The notes under the pieces: generated by a model
Databases searched by the model: none
What the model was told of the DNA's origin: nothing
What the model saw: the letters and a program-made list of their open reading frames with translations, nothing else
Assembly: GCA_963995505.1 (NCBI GenBank)
Contig: OZ023186.1
Coordinates: 1,116,001 to 1,180,000 of the forward strand
Reading direction: 5' to 3'
Origin: Hypericum androsaemum
Lineage: Eukaryota; Streptophyta; Magnoliopsida; Malpighiales; Hypericaceae
Length of the DNA stretch: 64,000 bases
Position numbers and translations under genes: made by a program
Shown here: piece after piece, positions 1 to 10,310 of the stretch
How the letters are laid out: every line of letters begins with the position of its first letter
How positions within the stretch are numbered: the first letter of the stretch is position 1

Positions 1-1112
1 TGTAGTCTTCAAGTTTCACCCGTAGAACAAAGAAATCAATCCCTCGACTTTAATTGAAATCTTCATCGGCCTCGTTTGGTACTGCTCCTGTGCACTCCAT
101 CGGCGTCGCTCAAAAACCTAGTTAATTGAATCCCCGTATCGAACGAACCATCGGGACGAGCCCATGGAAGGGTGACAGCGCCAACACACCGTAGATCCGA
201 TTGATGCTTTTCCTTCTCTGACGAATACCGTGGACCCCACCCAAAACATCTGGTCTCCGTGGAGTACCGCCTCACCCCGGAGCACAAGTACCCTCGCCAA
301 CACGATGATGGATTCAATGCCTTAAAGTTCATCCTCCACTCCGTTGCCCCATCCCGTCCCTGGCTGGTCCTCTCTGTTGCCCCGTCTCGTCCATAGCTAG
401 TCCTCGCCATGGGATATCGTCGACAGGGCTTGCTCAGCCTCTTCTCCAACTTCTACCTCCCAATTTTTATGAGGCCGTTGCTGCTCTGGTCCCGTCGTCC
501 TCTTCAGTCCTACTCCTCCCGTCGGTCGCTCGATGCCATGAATCCCTATGACACCGCTCCCGTGGACTCCCCATGGCACCATCTTCGTCCCCCCGTCCTC
601 GAGCTTTCCTTCCCCGTCCTTGTCCTCGAGCTCTCCTTCGAGCTCCCGTCCTCGAGCTCTATCCTCGAGCTCCCGTCCTCGAGTCCCATCCACATCGTCA
701 ACCATCTTCATCGATCTCACTGTCGTCAACCTCCCCCTGAGCTCGCCGTCATCGATCCTTCCCCAAGCTCGCCATCGTCGAACCATCCTCATCATCAATC
801 GTCGTCTAACCGTTAATCAATTTGGGGAAGAAACCCCCAATTTCAAATCGATTTTAGGTTAGGGTATAATTACAAATTGATCTCTGAAATTTTTGAATTT
901 GGATTAGATGATGTCAGCAATTTTTTTATTTTTGTTCTAAGAGAATTTTGGTCATTTCATTGACAAAAATAAAAAAAAGAGCTACTAACGTGCGTCAGAG
1001 ACCCGAAAGTATAATAAAAATAAACTAAAGGGACTTTAGAATGTATTTTGTGAACAGAAGAGACTTTTTAGTATATTTAAGCAAACCCGACGGACTTGAG
1101 AGTAATTTTTCC
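1..1112. mobile_element. Right part of a MULE-like element (left end outside window)
   Basis: The right edge, ending at about 1112, reads inward on the minus strand as GGAAAAATTACTCTCAAG. This is the same terminal style as the complete MULEs at 4475-5368, 19482-20754 and 39194-40507. The stretch 850-1112 has the usual 'ends' composition of those elements: 'gagacccgaaag', 'ggtcatttcattgac', and a T/A-rich stretch. The interior has a GC-rich captured carboxylesterase piece (about 229-342) and a Pro/Ser-rich low-complexity stretch of CTCGAGCTC-type repeats (about 590-700), where open frames exist only because of composition. No transposase is visible. The partner terminus and target-site duplication lie outside the window, so the class assignment is inferred from the terminus alone. 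Confidence 0.5.
229..342 (+). pseudogene. Carboxylesterase (plant CXE/GID1-like, alpha/beta hydrolase) fragment
   Basis: One short frame reads [15 protein letters not shown] followed by DDGFNALKF. This matches the signature of plant class I carboxylesterases of the hormone-sensitive-lipase-like family (VSVxYRLAPEHxxPxxxDDxxxAL), which follows the nucleophile-side strand of the fold. The oxyanion HGGG motif, the nucleophile GxSxG and the His end are all absent. The frame runs into low-complexity Ser/Pro codons and stops at about 388. This is therefore roughly 30 codons of a family normally over 300 aa long. It sits inside a MULE-like end, so it is probably a transduplicated gene fragment. Expression and function are not supported. 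Confidence 0.6.
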
Positions 1113-1194
1113 AAAAAAACAAAGACTCATTTCTACAGTATTCCTACAACTCAGAGATCAAGCTGTACTTTCATTTGCAATAAAACATATATTA

Positions 1195-1796
1195 TGTAAA
1201 GACCCGTGATCTGATCAACCGTCTCCACAGACCAACACGGGTCTTTCTGGCGTGTTTTGTCCTCACTCACATGCAACTCGGAACCTTCTCAGAAGGTGAG
1301 CCATCCTGATCCTATTCCCGGCCAAAGGCATTTAACCTTGGAGTTCTCTCAAGATGTGTGCCAGAAAAGAAGGTGCACCTTATTGATATGGGTAGTACCA
1401 ATTAAATTACTTAAGTATTTTAGATAGAACAGATCATTAACGGGGTATCACATTCACCATTCTTTAAATACGCGATGTCCTAGTCGCTCCAGATAGTATA
1501 CAGAACAGTCCCAGAATCGTTTTTGCTCTGATACCAAATGTAACGCCCTGTCATCTGATCAACTATCTCCAGAGACCAACACAGGTCTTTTCCATGTATT
1601 TTGTCATCACTCATACGCATCCGAAAAACTTTCCAGGAGGTCACCCATCCTGATCCTATTCCTGGTCATGCATGTTTAACCTTGGAGTTCTCTCAAGATG
1701 TGTGCAAGAAAAGAATGTGCACCTTGTTGATATGGATAGTACCAATCAAATCACTTAAGTATTTCAGACAGAACAGATCATTAACGGGGTATCATA
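1195..1796 (-). mobile_element. Cassandra-type TRIM retrotransposon (5S-like LTRs)
   Basis: Two similar LTR-like blocks, 1195-1452 and 1539-1796, flank a spacer of only about 86 bp. Each begins TGTAA and ends in ggggtatca(c/t)a. The spacer ends with GCTCTGATACCA, the complement of the tRNA-iMet primer binding site (TGGTATCAGAGC), next to the right-hand LTR. The element is therefore read on the minus strand, with its 5' LTR at 1539-1796. The LTRs contain the complement of a 5S rRNA-like stretch (gaactccaaggttaa..., ggatgggtgacctcc type). This is the hallmark of Cassandra TRIMs, which carry a pol III 5S-type promoter. The element is non-coding. The related inverted flank at 6055-6240 reads straight through the insertion point and so gives the empty site. 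TATAT is a plausible duplicated target. Confidence 0.8.
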
Positions 1797-2085
1797 TATC
1801 CACTTTGATGAACTTAAATTTCTCTCTTTTTCTACAAATAATTATATTTGCGAATACCAACTAACCGAAAATTGAATAATGTTCACCTTTATATGAGAGA
1901 CACATTATATATTTTTTGAAACGTGTGATGTTCAAATATTTACTAAAATTAACGAATACAGATTTGATCTGTATAAAAAACGTCAAGAGTGCATCACAAT
2001 TAAAAGAGGAATAACGACTTAAGAGTAAATAGCCCCAACGTAGAAGTATATTAGAGTAAAACTTTTCTAGAATGATGTTGTTGGG

Positions 2086-2410
2086 AACTGAGTAGATGTA
2101 GAGGTCGATTCGTCACTGGCCATTTTTGTGTAGGACGTGAGACTGCACAAGATCACCTACCAGCGACCTCCATCCATCGAGCCGGAGAGCTTCTTGCTCG
2201 ACATTGAGAGATTGACATATATCACACGTGGCGTGAGGATAATCGCATAGCAGATACACTCTCAAAACATGCTCTATCGATTCCGTCTGATTATATCTTG
2301 TACTCGATGAGCCTTTGCACTCCTCTATGAATGTGTATCTTGATCACTTGAAGTGGATTAGCTTTTCTTGATATATTTCGCATAGTTTTACCCTTGCTGT
2401 AATTAATAAA
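2086..2410 (+). pseudogene. LINE 3' end: RNase H C-terminus and 3' UTR
   Basis: One frame reads WREDNRIADTLSKHAL, the end of the RNase H domain of plant L1-type LINE ORF2. The family consensus here is xxREaNrxADxLAkxa, and its Asp is the last acidic catalytic residue. The frame continues IPSDYILYSMSLCTPL and then stops. The following 3' UTR includes 'aattaataaagattagggg', where a poly(A) tail would start. No endonuclease or RT precedes it, so this is a 5'-truncated insertion or an eroded tail. A more damaged copy lies at 3228-3480. Confidence 0.65.
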
Positions 2411-3227
2411 GATTAGGGGTCTCGCTCACGTTTATATATATAAAAATCGGGATCCGGCATGATCCGTCATGGCAGCCATGGGGGAGACTTTAGAATTAAA
2501 ATACTGCTTTGGACATTGTTGTGATGCAAATAGTTGGAAATTCTTAAGCAACACCCGTATTCTGTTATATAAAAATCATATGCGTTGAAAAAAGATACCA
2601 GTACTGCAATTTAAATAATTGTTTATTTGCATCATCTCTCATAATTTAAAATATGTTTTATTAATTTGAAACGTAAACGTGGACTGCAATTACGGATATC
2701 TATTGCCATCTAAAGTATGCATCACACAAAATTAATATCGATCTTGAAAATTAGGACTTATTTTTGAATTTGAAAATATTGAAAGGTGGCTGAACTATCG
2801 TGGAGTTTTTTAAAATTTTATTGGGACAAAGTCAAAGGAAAGCTTAGAGACTAAAGTATTCAAAAAGTTTTGGGACAAGTAAAAAATTGAATATTATTTC
2901 AATTTGCGTGAAGGTTTTTTAGTGAATTTTATTTATATAATGATATTTACATATTTTGTAGGATTCTTTCTAAGAGATTTCTAAGAGATTGCAAGAGCAT
3001 CCTCAATAAAAATCATGTGAACTTGCATGAACTAAACTCTATTAACTTTTTGTATATCATTTAATACTCAGATGCCTACTAAACAAACTAATATAGATTC
3101 GAGTGGGACAAGACCTATGAAATATTCACATGTCAAAAATTTTGTAACAAATATTTAACATTGCTAAATTTTTGCCAAAAAATATTTAGATCAACTAACA
3201 AAAATGGCTGAAAATCATAGTGTACAT

Positions 3228-3480
3228 GTGGAGCTCGACTCGTCACTGGCCATTCTTTGTGTAGGATGCGAGACTGCACGGGATCACCCTTTGGCGATCC
3301 TCATCCATTGAGCCGTAGAGTTGCTTGCTTGATATTGGGAGATTGACATATATCACACGTGACACAAGAGTAATCGCGTAACAGATACGCTCTCGAAATA
3401 TGCTCTGTCAATTTCGTTTGATTATATCTTGTACTAGATGAGCCTTTCGCTCATGTATGACTATGTATCTTGATGACTTG
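3228..3480 (+). pseudogene. Second, more degraded LINE RNase H tail
   Basis: This is a direct repeat of 2086-2370 (shared 'tcactggccatt.tttgtgtagga', 'gagattgacatatatcacacgtg', 'gatgagcctt'). The same frame reads NRVTDTLSKYAL but is broken by a TGA where the first copy has the Trp-Arg-Glu codons, and again by TAG after DYILY. The catalytic Asp-Thr pair is still readable. The two copies may be one duplicated insertion or two insertions of the same LINE family. Confidence 0.55.
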
Positions 3481-3499
3481 AAGGGGTTAGCATAAATCT

Positions 3500-4170
3500 T
3501 GTGTTTTTGAAGCGACCCAGAAGAGCACTAACATCCCTCTCCGTGGATGGATGGAAACTCTTGGGGTTTGTTTGTGTTGGGATAAGCTTGAGGAAGGAGA
3601 ATCGATGAACATTCCAACAGCGTTGTCGCGGGAGAGATGATGATTCCATCTGGGTTAATTCATCATCTGGATTAATTGACTGATCTGGGTTAATTGATTC
3701 CATCTGGGTTTTTAAATTTTGATTCTATCTGGGTTTCTTAATTTTGATTCCAACGGCGACAGCCCCACCTCTCAGGTCCCTTGCAATCCATCGATTTCAC
3801 CACTCGTGGATTCCAGCTTGTCCGGCAGCGGTTTTGTTGAGATTTGGTCTTCTCAGAAATGGGTTTCTTCCTCCTTTCGTCTTTCTTGGGCTAAAGATCC
3901 CATTGGTGGAGGCCGACTCCTTTTCCGTCACGAAGTGGGTTTTTTAAGGTTGATGATGGTGGTGGGTTGTTTTTTTAGAAGGAGTGGGGAAGGGTTGCTG
4001 TGATTTCATTTGATAGGTTAATTAATTAATTATGTTGGCTGTTGGGTGAAGAACATCGGTGAGGAAAGGCTAGGTGGAGCATGGAAGAAGATTACTTGTT
4101 TACTGGTTTTTGACGTTTTGAAGAGGAGGGATATTTTCTTTTTGTTAATTTTTGAAAGAGTAGAAGAATC
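3500..4170. other. Unassigned stretch with short open frames
   Basis: This block contains repeated 'catctgggtt(t/aa)tt(a)attgattc' phrases (3648-3745) and a plus-strand open frame of about 94 codons at 3719-4003 rich in Ser, Phe and Gly. I recognise no domain. There is no upstream or downstream exon, and the frame ends in poly-Phe/Arg low complexity. It looks like a further gene-fragment or transposon interior, but nothing can be assigned. Confidence 0.3.
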
Positions 4171-4474
4171 ATTAAAAAAATTATGTTGATTAATTAATAT
4201 TGGCTTTTATATGGGCGCATCTTGTGTATCATGCGGATAGAGTAAACGATATGGGCACATCATGTGTATCATGCAGATATAGTAAATTGTATGATTCGTA
4301 TTCTAACACATTTGAACAGCTAAGAACTCAGATTTGAGTGGGTGTCAAGGTACGGTATATCTTTAAAAAAAAACCAACAAGGCTTACTGTGTATTTAAAC
4401 TTCGATGGCACAACTGTACAAGCGTTGACACTATCCGAGTAAATCTTCTAACATCTCTTCTACAATATCTTAAA

Positions 4475-5368
4475 GAAATAATTACTCTCAGGACCCCAGG
4501 GTATAGTCAAATAGACTCTGAGGACCCTGTAGTTTCCCTACTAATTTCCAAGCTCCTGTAGTTTGGTTTTTATTATACTCTCCGGTCCCCCGCTGACATC
4601 ATCGATTTTTTTTAATTTTTTTTCATCCTGAAATGACTATTATACCCCTAGAGTTGTCTCCTACCTCCCCTCCGGTGAACCTTTCATCTTCTCCGGCGAC
4701 CCTCCGTCTTCTCTGGCGACATCTCCGACGACATCGCCGTGGACGGCATCGGAGAACGGACGGCGACCTCCCCGCTCCACGCGTCGTAGCAGAGTAGCGT
4801 CCCCTCCCGCCCGACGACGTAGATCTTGGGCCCCACAAGCCGCCAGCCGCGAGTGTGTGAGGCTGAGTGACGTCACCCCCGGGATGGCGGGGCCCACGCG
4901 CCAGGGGCCGGTGAGGTCGGGGAGGGAGGAGACGGCGAAGAAGAAGTTGACCTCGTACGGGTCGAGCGTCCTAAACACGCCGTCGTTTAACAAGGCACGG
5001 TAGATGGCCACCTCGGAAACGAACAGGTGGGAGGAGCAGCGGTCATCGGCCCGCCAGTCGGAGTTGAACCTGGGCGGAAAGTCATACACGAACACCCTCA
5101 CGTCGGGGGTGGGGCTCGAGGAGGGAGCGGGACGAGATGGCGTCGAATTGGTGAGTCTCTCTCACGAAGACTCTTTTTGTTTTGTTTTTGTGTGAGGGCA
5201 TAAAAGTCATTTCTATGACAAAAAAGGAAGAAAAAAAAGGCTGACATCAGCCAGGGATCAAAATGTATAATAAAAATCAAACTACAGGGGCTCAGTAATT
5301 AGTAGGGAAACTACAGGGTCCTCAGAGTCTATTTGACTATACTCTGGAGTCCTGAGAGTAATTATCTC
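4475..5368. mobile_element. Pack-MULE, non-autonomous Mutator-like element with 9-bp TSD
   Basis: The left end GAAATAATTACTCTCAGG (4475) and the inverted right end GAGATAATTACTCTCAGG (read inward from 5368) begin terminal inverted repeats. These are similar for at least about 105 bp (shared 'agtcaaatagactctgagg', 'ccctgtagtttccctacta'). The element is flanked by a perfect 9-bp direct repeat TATCTTAAA (4466-4474 and 5369-5377), the target-site length typical of MULEs. There is no transposase. The 0.6-kb interior is GC-rich, unlike the AT-rich flanks, and holds a captured glycosyltransferase fragment on the minus strand. This is the standard Pack-MULE architecture. The clean TSD argues for a fairly recent insertion. 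Confidence 0.88.
4640..5104 (-). pseudogene. Captured GT47 (exostosin-like) glycosyltransferase fragment, possibly fused to a kelch-like piece
   Basis: The frame starts at a GTG codon (no ATG) and reads RVFVYDFPPRFN, then CSSHLFVSEVAIYRALL, then RTLDPYEVNFFF. This is the N-terminal signature of plant GT47/exostosin-domain enzymes of wall polysaccharide synthesis (xYxYDLPPxFN ... HLFxxExxxHxxLL ... RTxdPeeAdxFF), where it precedes the nucleotide-sugar-binding half. That catalytic C-terminal half is missing. After the FFF the sequence changes character. In a neighbouring minus frame (about 4760-4850) it reads GPKIYVVGREGTLLCYDAW, which resembles a kelch repeat of an F-box/kelch protein. The captured segment may therefore be a two-gene chimera joined out of frame. 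The GT47 part is confident; the kelch part is inference. Located between MULE TIRs. Confidence 0.7.
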
Positions 5369-5377
5369 TATCTTAAA

Positions 5378-7005
5378 ACATAAAATTGCTTGACGAAAAT
5401 TGTGATCGAGAACTTCAATTTTATAATATCTTCTACCATATTCGTGAATGGCAGTGATAGTCTCAATTCATCCCCGATCTTGATAATTAAGACATACTTT
5501 TATACTTGAATACATTGGAAGGTGGTTGAACCATCCTGGAGTGCTTTAAAAAAAATAGGGACAAAGTCAAAGGAAAATCTTGGAGACTGAAGTGTTTAAA
5601 AAGTTTTGGGATAAGTGAAAATTTTAATATTATGACTTGCGTGAATTTTTTCATTTTATGTATATACTGATATTTACATGTTTTGTTGGATTTCCTCTTT
5701 GAGGTTGCAATTGCATCCTCAATAAAAATCATGTCATCTCCTATCTGCGGGGATGACTTTTGTCTGATGCTTGGGAAATTACGAAATTAGGGTTTTCACA
5801 ACAAAGTCTCGCCAGATAGGGTTTAACTCACTGTGGGAGTAATTGAATCAGCCTGAACCGTAAAGACTTTCCTGGTTTGTGAACTATCCTAAGAGTGCAG
5901 GAGCGGCTTCGGCTAGAACCTGATTTTATACATGAAATTACTTATTTCTATGAGATTAGCTAACATCTTTTCTAATCTGGGAGTTCAGGTGTTTTATTAT
6001 ACATTTATTTATTTATAAAAAACAGCAATTTATACATTATCATATAAGTTGTATAAAAACAATATGAGATGTCTCTCATATAAAGGTGAACAATATTCAA
6101 TTTTCGGTTAGTTGGTATTCGTAAATACGATTATTTGTAGAATCAGAGAAAAATTTAAGTTCATCACAGTGGATATATGTTTCAGTGGAAATGAAAGGGC
6201 AGCTAGATCTCTGAGTTGTAGGAAGACTGTAGAAATTAGTGTTCGTTTATGTGTTCAATGCCAACCTAAAGATTAGTGGGTTTAAATAAATTAGTATTTA
6301 GTTGACTAAGGGGTGCAAGATACACGGATGGTGGGAAAGGTTTTGTAGCTTTTTTCAATATCATTATAAATAATATAAACAACTCCATAAATTAAATGTT
6401 CAAAATTAATTAATATAAATTTATGAAATATTTATCAAAATTTCGAAGTTCGGTTGGGTTTCGATTTTTTATTAAGTCAAGACGTCGTCCTCTTTTTCTA
6501 TATGTTCCGTCTGAACCTCGATCATGTAGTTTTCTTCTTTTTTTTCGGGGTCGATCATGTAGTTTTCTTACGTGCCTGAAATTGTACTCAACAATTAAAT
6601 AGTCTCTATAGATAGAATTAATAGATGTACGCGCTTTGAATTTATAATACGTGTGCATAGCTTATTAGCTAAAATAAGTTCAGTTTTGTAAGAGGTAGGA
6701 TATTTCTGATTCGAATTTGAATTTTCTGATTCAGTTGATGTTCAAATACATGTGGTTTTATTATTTATTGTTTATCTAATTAATATATATATTGATGCCA
6801 AAACAAACGATTATATAACGGTTGGTCAAATAAAAACCTGGCCAATCAATTTTGAAAAAGGAGGTGAGATAGATGGATTTATCTCTCCGGCTTCCCCTTC
6901 GTCTTTGTTTATTTGTTCAATGTGAAACTATGATTCTCGTCCAATTTTCTCTTGGCTGGTTTGAGTTTAAGCGATAAAAAATGAAGTGAAAAAATAAAAT
7001 TAAAA
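5378..7005. other. AT-rich intergenic DNA
   Basis: Apart from the duplicated block at 5470-5560 and the inverted repeat at 6055-6240, I see only AT-rich non-coding sequence here. The minus-strand open frame at 6410-6658 is Lys/Arg-rich and contains the local repeat 'cgatcatgtagttttctt' twice (6520-6570). It has no recognisable domain. Confidence 0.5.
6055..6240 (-). repeat. Inverted counterpart of 1126-1915
   Basis: Read on the minus strand, this stretch matches 1126-1194 joined to 1797-1915. Shared phrases are 'ttctacagt.ttcctacaactcagagatc', 'aacatata', 'ccact.tgatgaacttaaattt', 'gaataccaactaaccgaaaattgaat' and 'tgttcacctttatatgagaga'. It lacks the Cassandra element that splits the other arm. 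It is either a second copy of a small MITE-like element in opposite orientation or the far arm of a large inverted duplication. Confidence 0.65.
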
Positions 7006-7007
7006 TT

Positions 7008-7345
7008 TTATAGGGATAAGTTCATTTTAGTACCCTGTAGTTTTACTCTTTTCGCACAGAGTACCATATGGTTTAAAATTGGTATTTTAGTACCCTGTGG
7101 TTGACCACCAATTTTTCGAACAGGTCCAGGGCAGCCACCCGTCCAAACCCGCCCGAAACGACGTCGTTTAGAACCAACATGGAAGACACGTGTCAGCAAG
7201 GTGGCTTAAGTTAGAGCTGATGTGTACTATGACAAATTACCTAATTAGTCCCAAGTTATTTTAAATTTTCAAAAAATGTCATAGTTAAAAATTAATTAAC
7301 TCTCTCTCCCCCTCCTTCGTCTTCAACCTCCTGTTTCTCCTCACT
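7008..7345. mobile_element. Possible DNA-transposon end
   Basis: The stretch 'gataagttcattttagtaccctgtagttttac' and its near repeat 'ggtattttagtaccctgtggttgacc' has the phrasing of the MULE ends elsewhere in this window ('...ccctgtagttt...'). It continues into 'cagccacccgtccaaacccgccc'. I could not find a matching inverted end before 10.3 kb, so this is at best one terminus of a broken element. Confidence 0.3.
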
Positions 7346-7364
7346 TTCTTCAAAGCTCCATCCC

Positions 7365-7366
<2 letters not shown>

Positions 7367-7404
<38 letters not shown>
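7367..7404. repeat. (GA)19 microsatellite
   Basis: Uninterrupted GA dinucleotides, preceded by a CT-rich tract ('ctctctctccccctccttcgtc') as seen in plant 5' leaders. Confidence 0.95.
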
Positions 7405-7406
<2 letters not shown>

Positions 7407-7744
7407 ATATTCTTCTTGGAAGCGATGGCGACAGCTCACCTCTTTTCGGTGACGGAGAAGACATAGGAGGGATGGTGGGGCTGAGTGGCGGTCAGATTTA
7501 AAGTCATGTGAACAGTACTCGAGGTCGCAGAAAGGGGGAAAATCCCCAAAGTCCCGATTGAAGTGGACCCAGTACAAATTGCCGATGAAGAAACAACCGT
7601 CAGGTTCCCACCTGCAGATGGCATGGCGGCGGCGGCGTGGGGTGGTAGAGCGACAGCGGCTGGAGTTGAAAAACCCATGGCCATCACTCTTACCCAACCT
7701 CGCTACCCATACAACTGCCGCCTCCTCCACCGCGAACCCAACCC

Positions 7745-10310
7745 ATGGCCTCTAATCTCCTCCTAATCTCTATCAACCATCCTCAGAGCCCCCATTCCCT
7801 CAGATCCTCCAATCCTCTTTCTTCCTTAATTCCTTTTAAAACAACCCTAAATCATACAACCTTCGCCCCTATTCTCTCCTCCCTCATCCCTAACCTTGTT
7901 CATGGTGAATCTTCCACAATCGGTTACTCTGTTTATCGACTGCCTTCCCCTTCAATGAAATGCAAAAAATCTGTAAAAAAATTTCTCAAAGCACACTAAG
8001 TTGTTGGATGCCTACGTCCCATCCAAACACTCTAAGCGAAACACAAAGTTCGGCTCCATTCAGATCCCTCCAGGTGACGAGTCCATGGCCGTCGTTCTCA
8101 AACTCAATGGTATGCCTGTTGGTCAACGTCGCCTTTTGGTTGACAAGGCAAGATTCGATCATTTGTCTAAAAAGATGGTGCATCACAAGGTTGTGAATCA
8201 CAAGGCTGTAACTTTTAACCCAAAGGCTTTCACGCCTGGCTTAGGAAAAAGCTCGGGGTCCTCTTATGCTACTGCTTTGGCAGGGAAGCCTCATGTCACC
8301 CTTTCGCTAGTGGTTTTCCCCACCCCGCTCACCAAAGATTGGCTAATTCAGAGTTTCATCATCGAGCTTGGTGACGTCAAGCTCATTCCATGCCTAGCAA
8401 TGGTGTTCAGCGGCCTTGAAATCTGCCTTTAGGCGGGAAACATGTCCTTATCTTGTTCGTCAACCTTGAAGAAAAGGCCAAATGGGTCCCGATGTTCCAG
8501 AACCACTTCTCTAACATAATGGATTGGAATCTGGCATTTTCTCCCTCTCAACGCTTTGCTAGGATTGCTTGCCAAGGAATTCCTCTAACCGTTAGAGAGG
8601 AGGTTTTATACTCTGCGGTAACATCATCCTTGGGCTCTCTTATGCAGGTGATGAAGTATCCCGGAGCTAGTATGACTATCGACGAGGTCTGCACAATCAT
8701 CTATGAGTTATCATCAGTCTATCTCATGCATCATTTTGGCACTTATCGGTGGCTTTCCTCACCAAGTTCATATTCGGGAAATGGACATCGCTGGTTGGCT
8801 TCTGTCTTGGCCAGGTTTCCTGGGCTCTTTAGCCTCTGACTTTACAACTGCCCCTACTGCTGACACCCCCTTAGGTCTTTTGGGCTCGCCGACCGGTGGT
8901 GCTATATCTCCGGCGAATGCGGGTTTGGTTCTAGGTCTTGGGCCCCAGGTGATTTCAGGGCTTGCCATCTCGCCTCCCGTTGCTGGTTCCTCCTTGAGTC
9001 AGGATCTAGATCAGTTGACTATCCCTCTACAATGGTTGAGGTCTCCAGGGAATACGGATCATTGCGGTTCAAATATAAAATTTGCAGCTATCCCTCCTCC
9101 TTCCGAGGCACGTGCAATTATTTTGGCGGGCATTGAAGTCTCAGATTTTAAGTGTTTGCCTGGCATCCCCTCTCCTGGGCTTATCTCTCCTATTAAGCCC
9201 TCCTCCCCCATTACTAGCAGAGTGGGAGTGACCTAACCAACTGGTGTGCAGATAGACTCTAATATGGGCATGGGTTCTCCCATTTTGGATCCTCTCTTGG
9301 TATCAGTCCCAATTCAGTTCTCTGAGGAGCCTTTCTATATTCAGCAGCGCCCTAAAGTGAGGAAGAAGATCTCCTCGAAAATAATCAGCCTAATGATGCA
9401 GAAAGCAAAACCTTCTCGTGGCTTACCCAAAGGTAATGCGAAGGTCAAAGTTAGCCAGGTTAAGGCTCGCTCTTCCACTGTCGATCGAGGGATGAGCCTT
9501 GAAGAATGGGAGGAGGAAGTTCGGGCAACTAAGGAAGTCACCATTTCTGTCGGTATTTTGGAGCAAAGGTCGGAAAATGGGCTTTTTGACATGTTTAAAG
9601 AAGTTATTCCTAGTGGCCAAGCTCCAGAAAAAAATTAGGACCTTGACAATGGTGGTAAAAGTGAGGAGGATACTCATGTGTAACTCTCTGGAAGCTTGGG
9701 TGATTCCATTGCCAAATGAATTGGCTCCTATGGGAATCTGTGGGGTGTCAACGCCCTGAAAAGGAGGAGAATTATTAAAAATTTTGTGCGTAGAAAGAAG
9801 GTGGACTTTGTGGCCCTAACAGAAACAAAAGCTGAGTCTCCGTCTTGTCAAGCAGATGTGGAGGTCCGAGCCTTTTTGGTGGGAGGTGATGCCGTCTAAC
9901 GGTAGGTCTAGCGATTTGATTATTATTTGGCGTGATAGTTTCTTCAGGTGTGATTACGCTACCAAAGGTAATCACTAGCTATTACTGGATGGGGTGTTGT
10001 TGGATGATGATATTCGCTACTGCTTGCTGGTAGTTTATGCCCCAAATTCCCCATCGAATCAAAGCCAACTTTGGGTCGAGCTTATGGCTTTGAAGCAGGC
10101 CTCACTTATTGATAAATGGTTAGTCTTTGGGGACTTCAATGCTGTTCTTAGCAGGAGCGAGCAAAAGGGTGGTTCTAGTTCAAGTCGTGCCTCATCTAGG
10201 TTGTTTAATGAGTTTGTCGATGATATGGATCTACTGGATCTTCCTTTGTTTGGTCGGAAGTTCACATGGAGGAAAGCTGACTTGGCCAGCCGTAGATCTC
10301 TGATTGTGTA
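7745..10310 (+). pseudogene. L1-type LINE relic: ORF1 (DUF4283-like) and ORF2 endonuclease, RT missing
   Basis: ORF1 is spread over several frames: 7960-8432 (VDKARFDHLSKKMVHHK...), 8453-8840 (FVNLEEKAKWVPMF... FARIACQGIPL) and 8703-9640. The last frame is acidic, Pro/Gly-rich, then Lys-rich. The FVNLEEKxxW...RxxxxxxGIPL pattern is that of the DUF4283 RNA-binding-like domain of plant LINE ORF1s. ORF2 follows at about 9745: NALKRRRIIKNFVRRKKVDF, ALTETK, then after frameshifts WLVFGDFNAVLSRSE and LFGRKFTW. These are the APE-type endonuclease motifs; the Asp and Asn of GDFN are catalytic. The sequence stops at about 10305, before the domain's final SDH region and the whole RT. It is therefore 3'-truncated by a later insertion or deletion, unlike ordinary 5'-truncated LINE copies. 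It has multiple frameshifts and is not active. Confidence 0.8.

Larger units (their letters stand above)
1990..5750. repeat. Segmental-duplication copy A (no prenyltransferase retained)
   Basis: Several blocks recur in the same order in copies B (about 13.6-23.85 kb) and C (about 45.1-56.3 kb). They are 'ggataacgactaa(a)cagtaaatagcc' (1996-2040; 45430-45470), the 'ggagactttag... tgcaaatagttggaaattc' block (2480-2750; 16050-16600; 52150-53540), the 'cttctatatgg.cacatcttgtgtatc' block (4190-4440; 21180-21370; 54975-55170), and the 'gatcttgaaaattaagact' block (5470-5560; 23810-23845; 56255-56300). Copy A has its own insertions, including the Pack-MULE at 4475-5368. The order was judged by eye; boundaries are approximate. 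Confidence 0.6.

Noticed and set aside
409..862. Overlapping plus-strand open frames rich in Ser/Pro
   Set aside because: They arise from CTCGAGCTC/CCATCGTC-like low-complexity sequence. There is no domain, no codon periodicity independent of the repeats, and they lie inside a transposon end.
3719..4003. Candidate small gene
   Set aside because: No domain, no splice partners and a low-complexity tail; kept only as an unassigned stretch.
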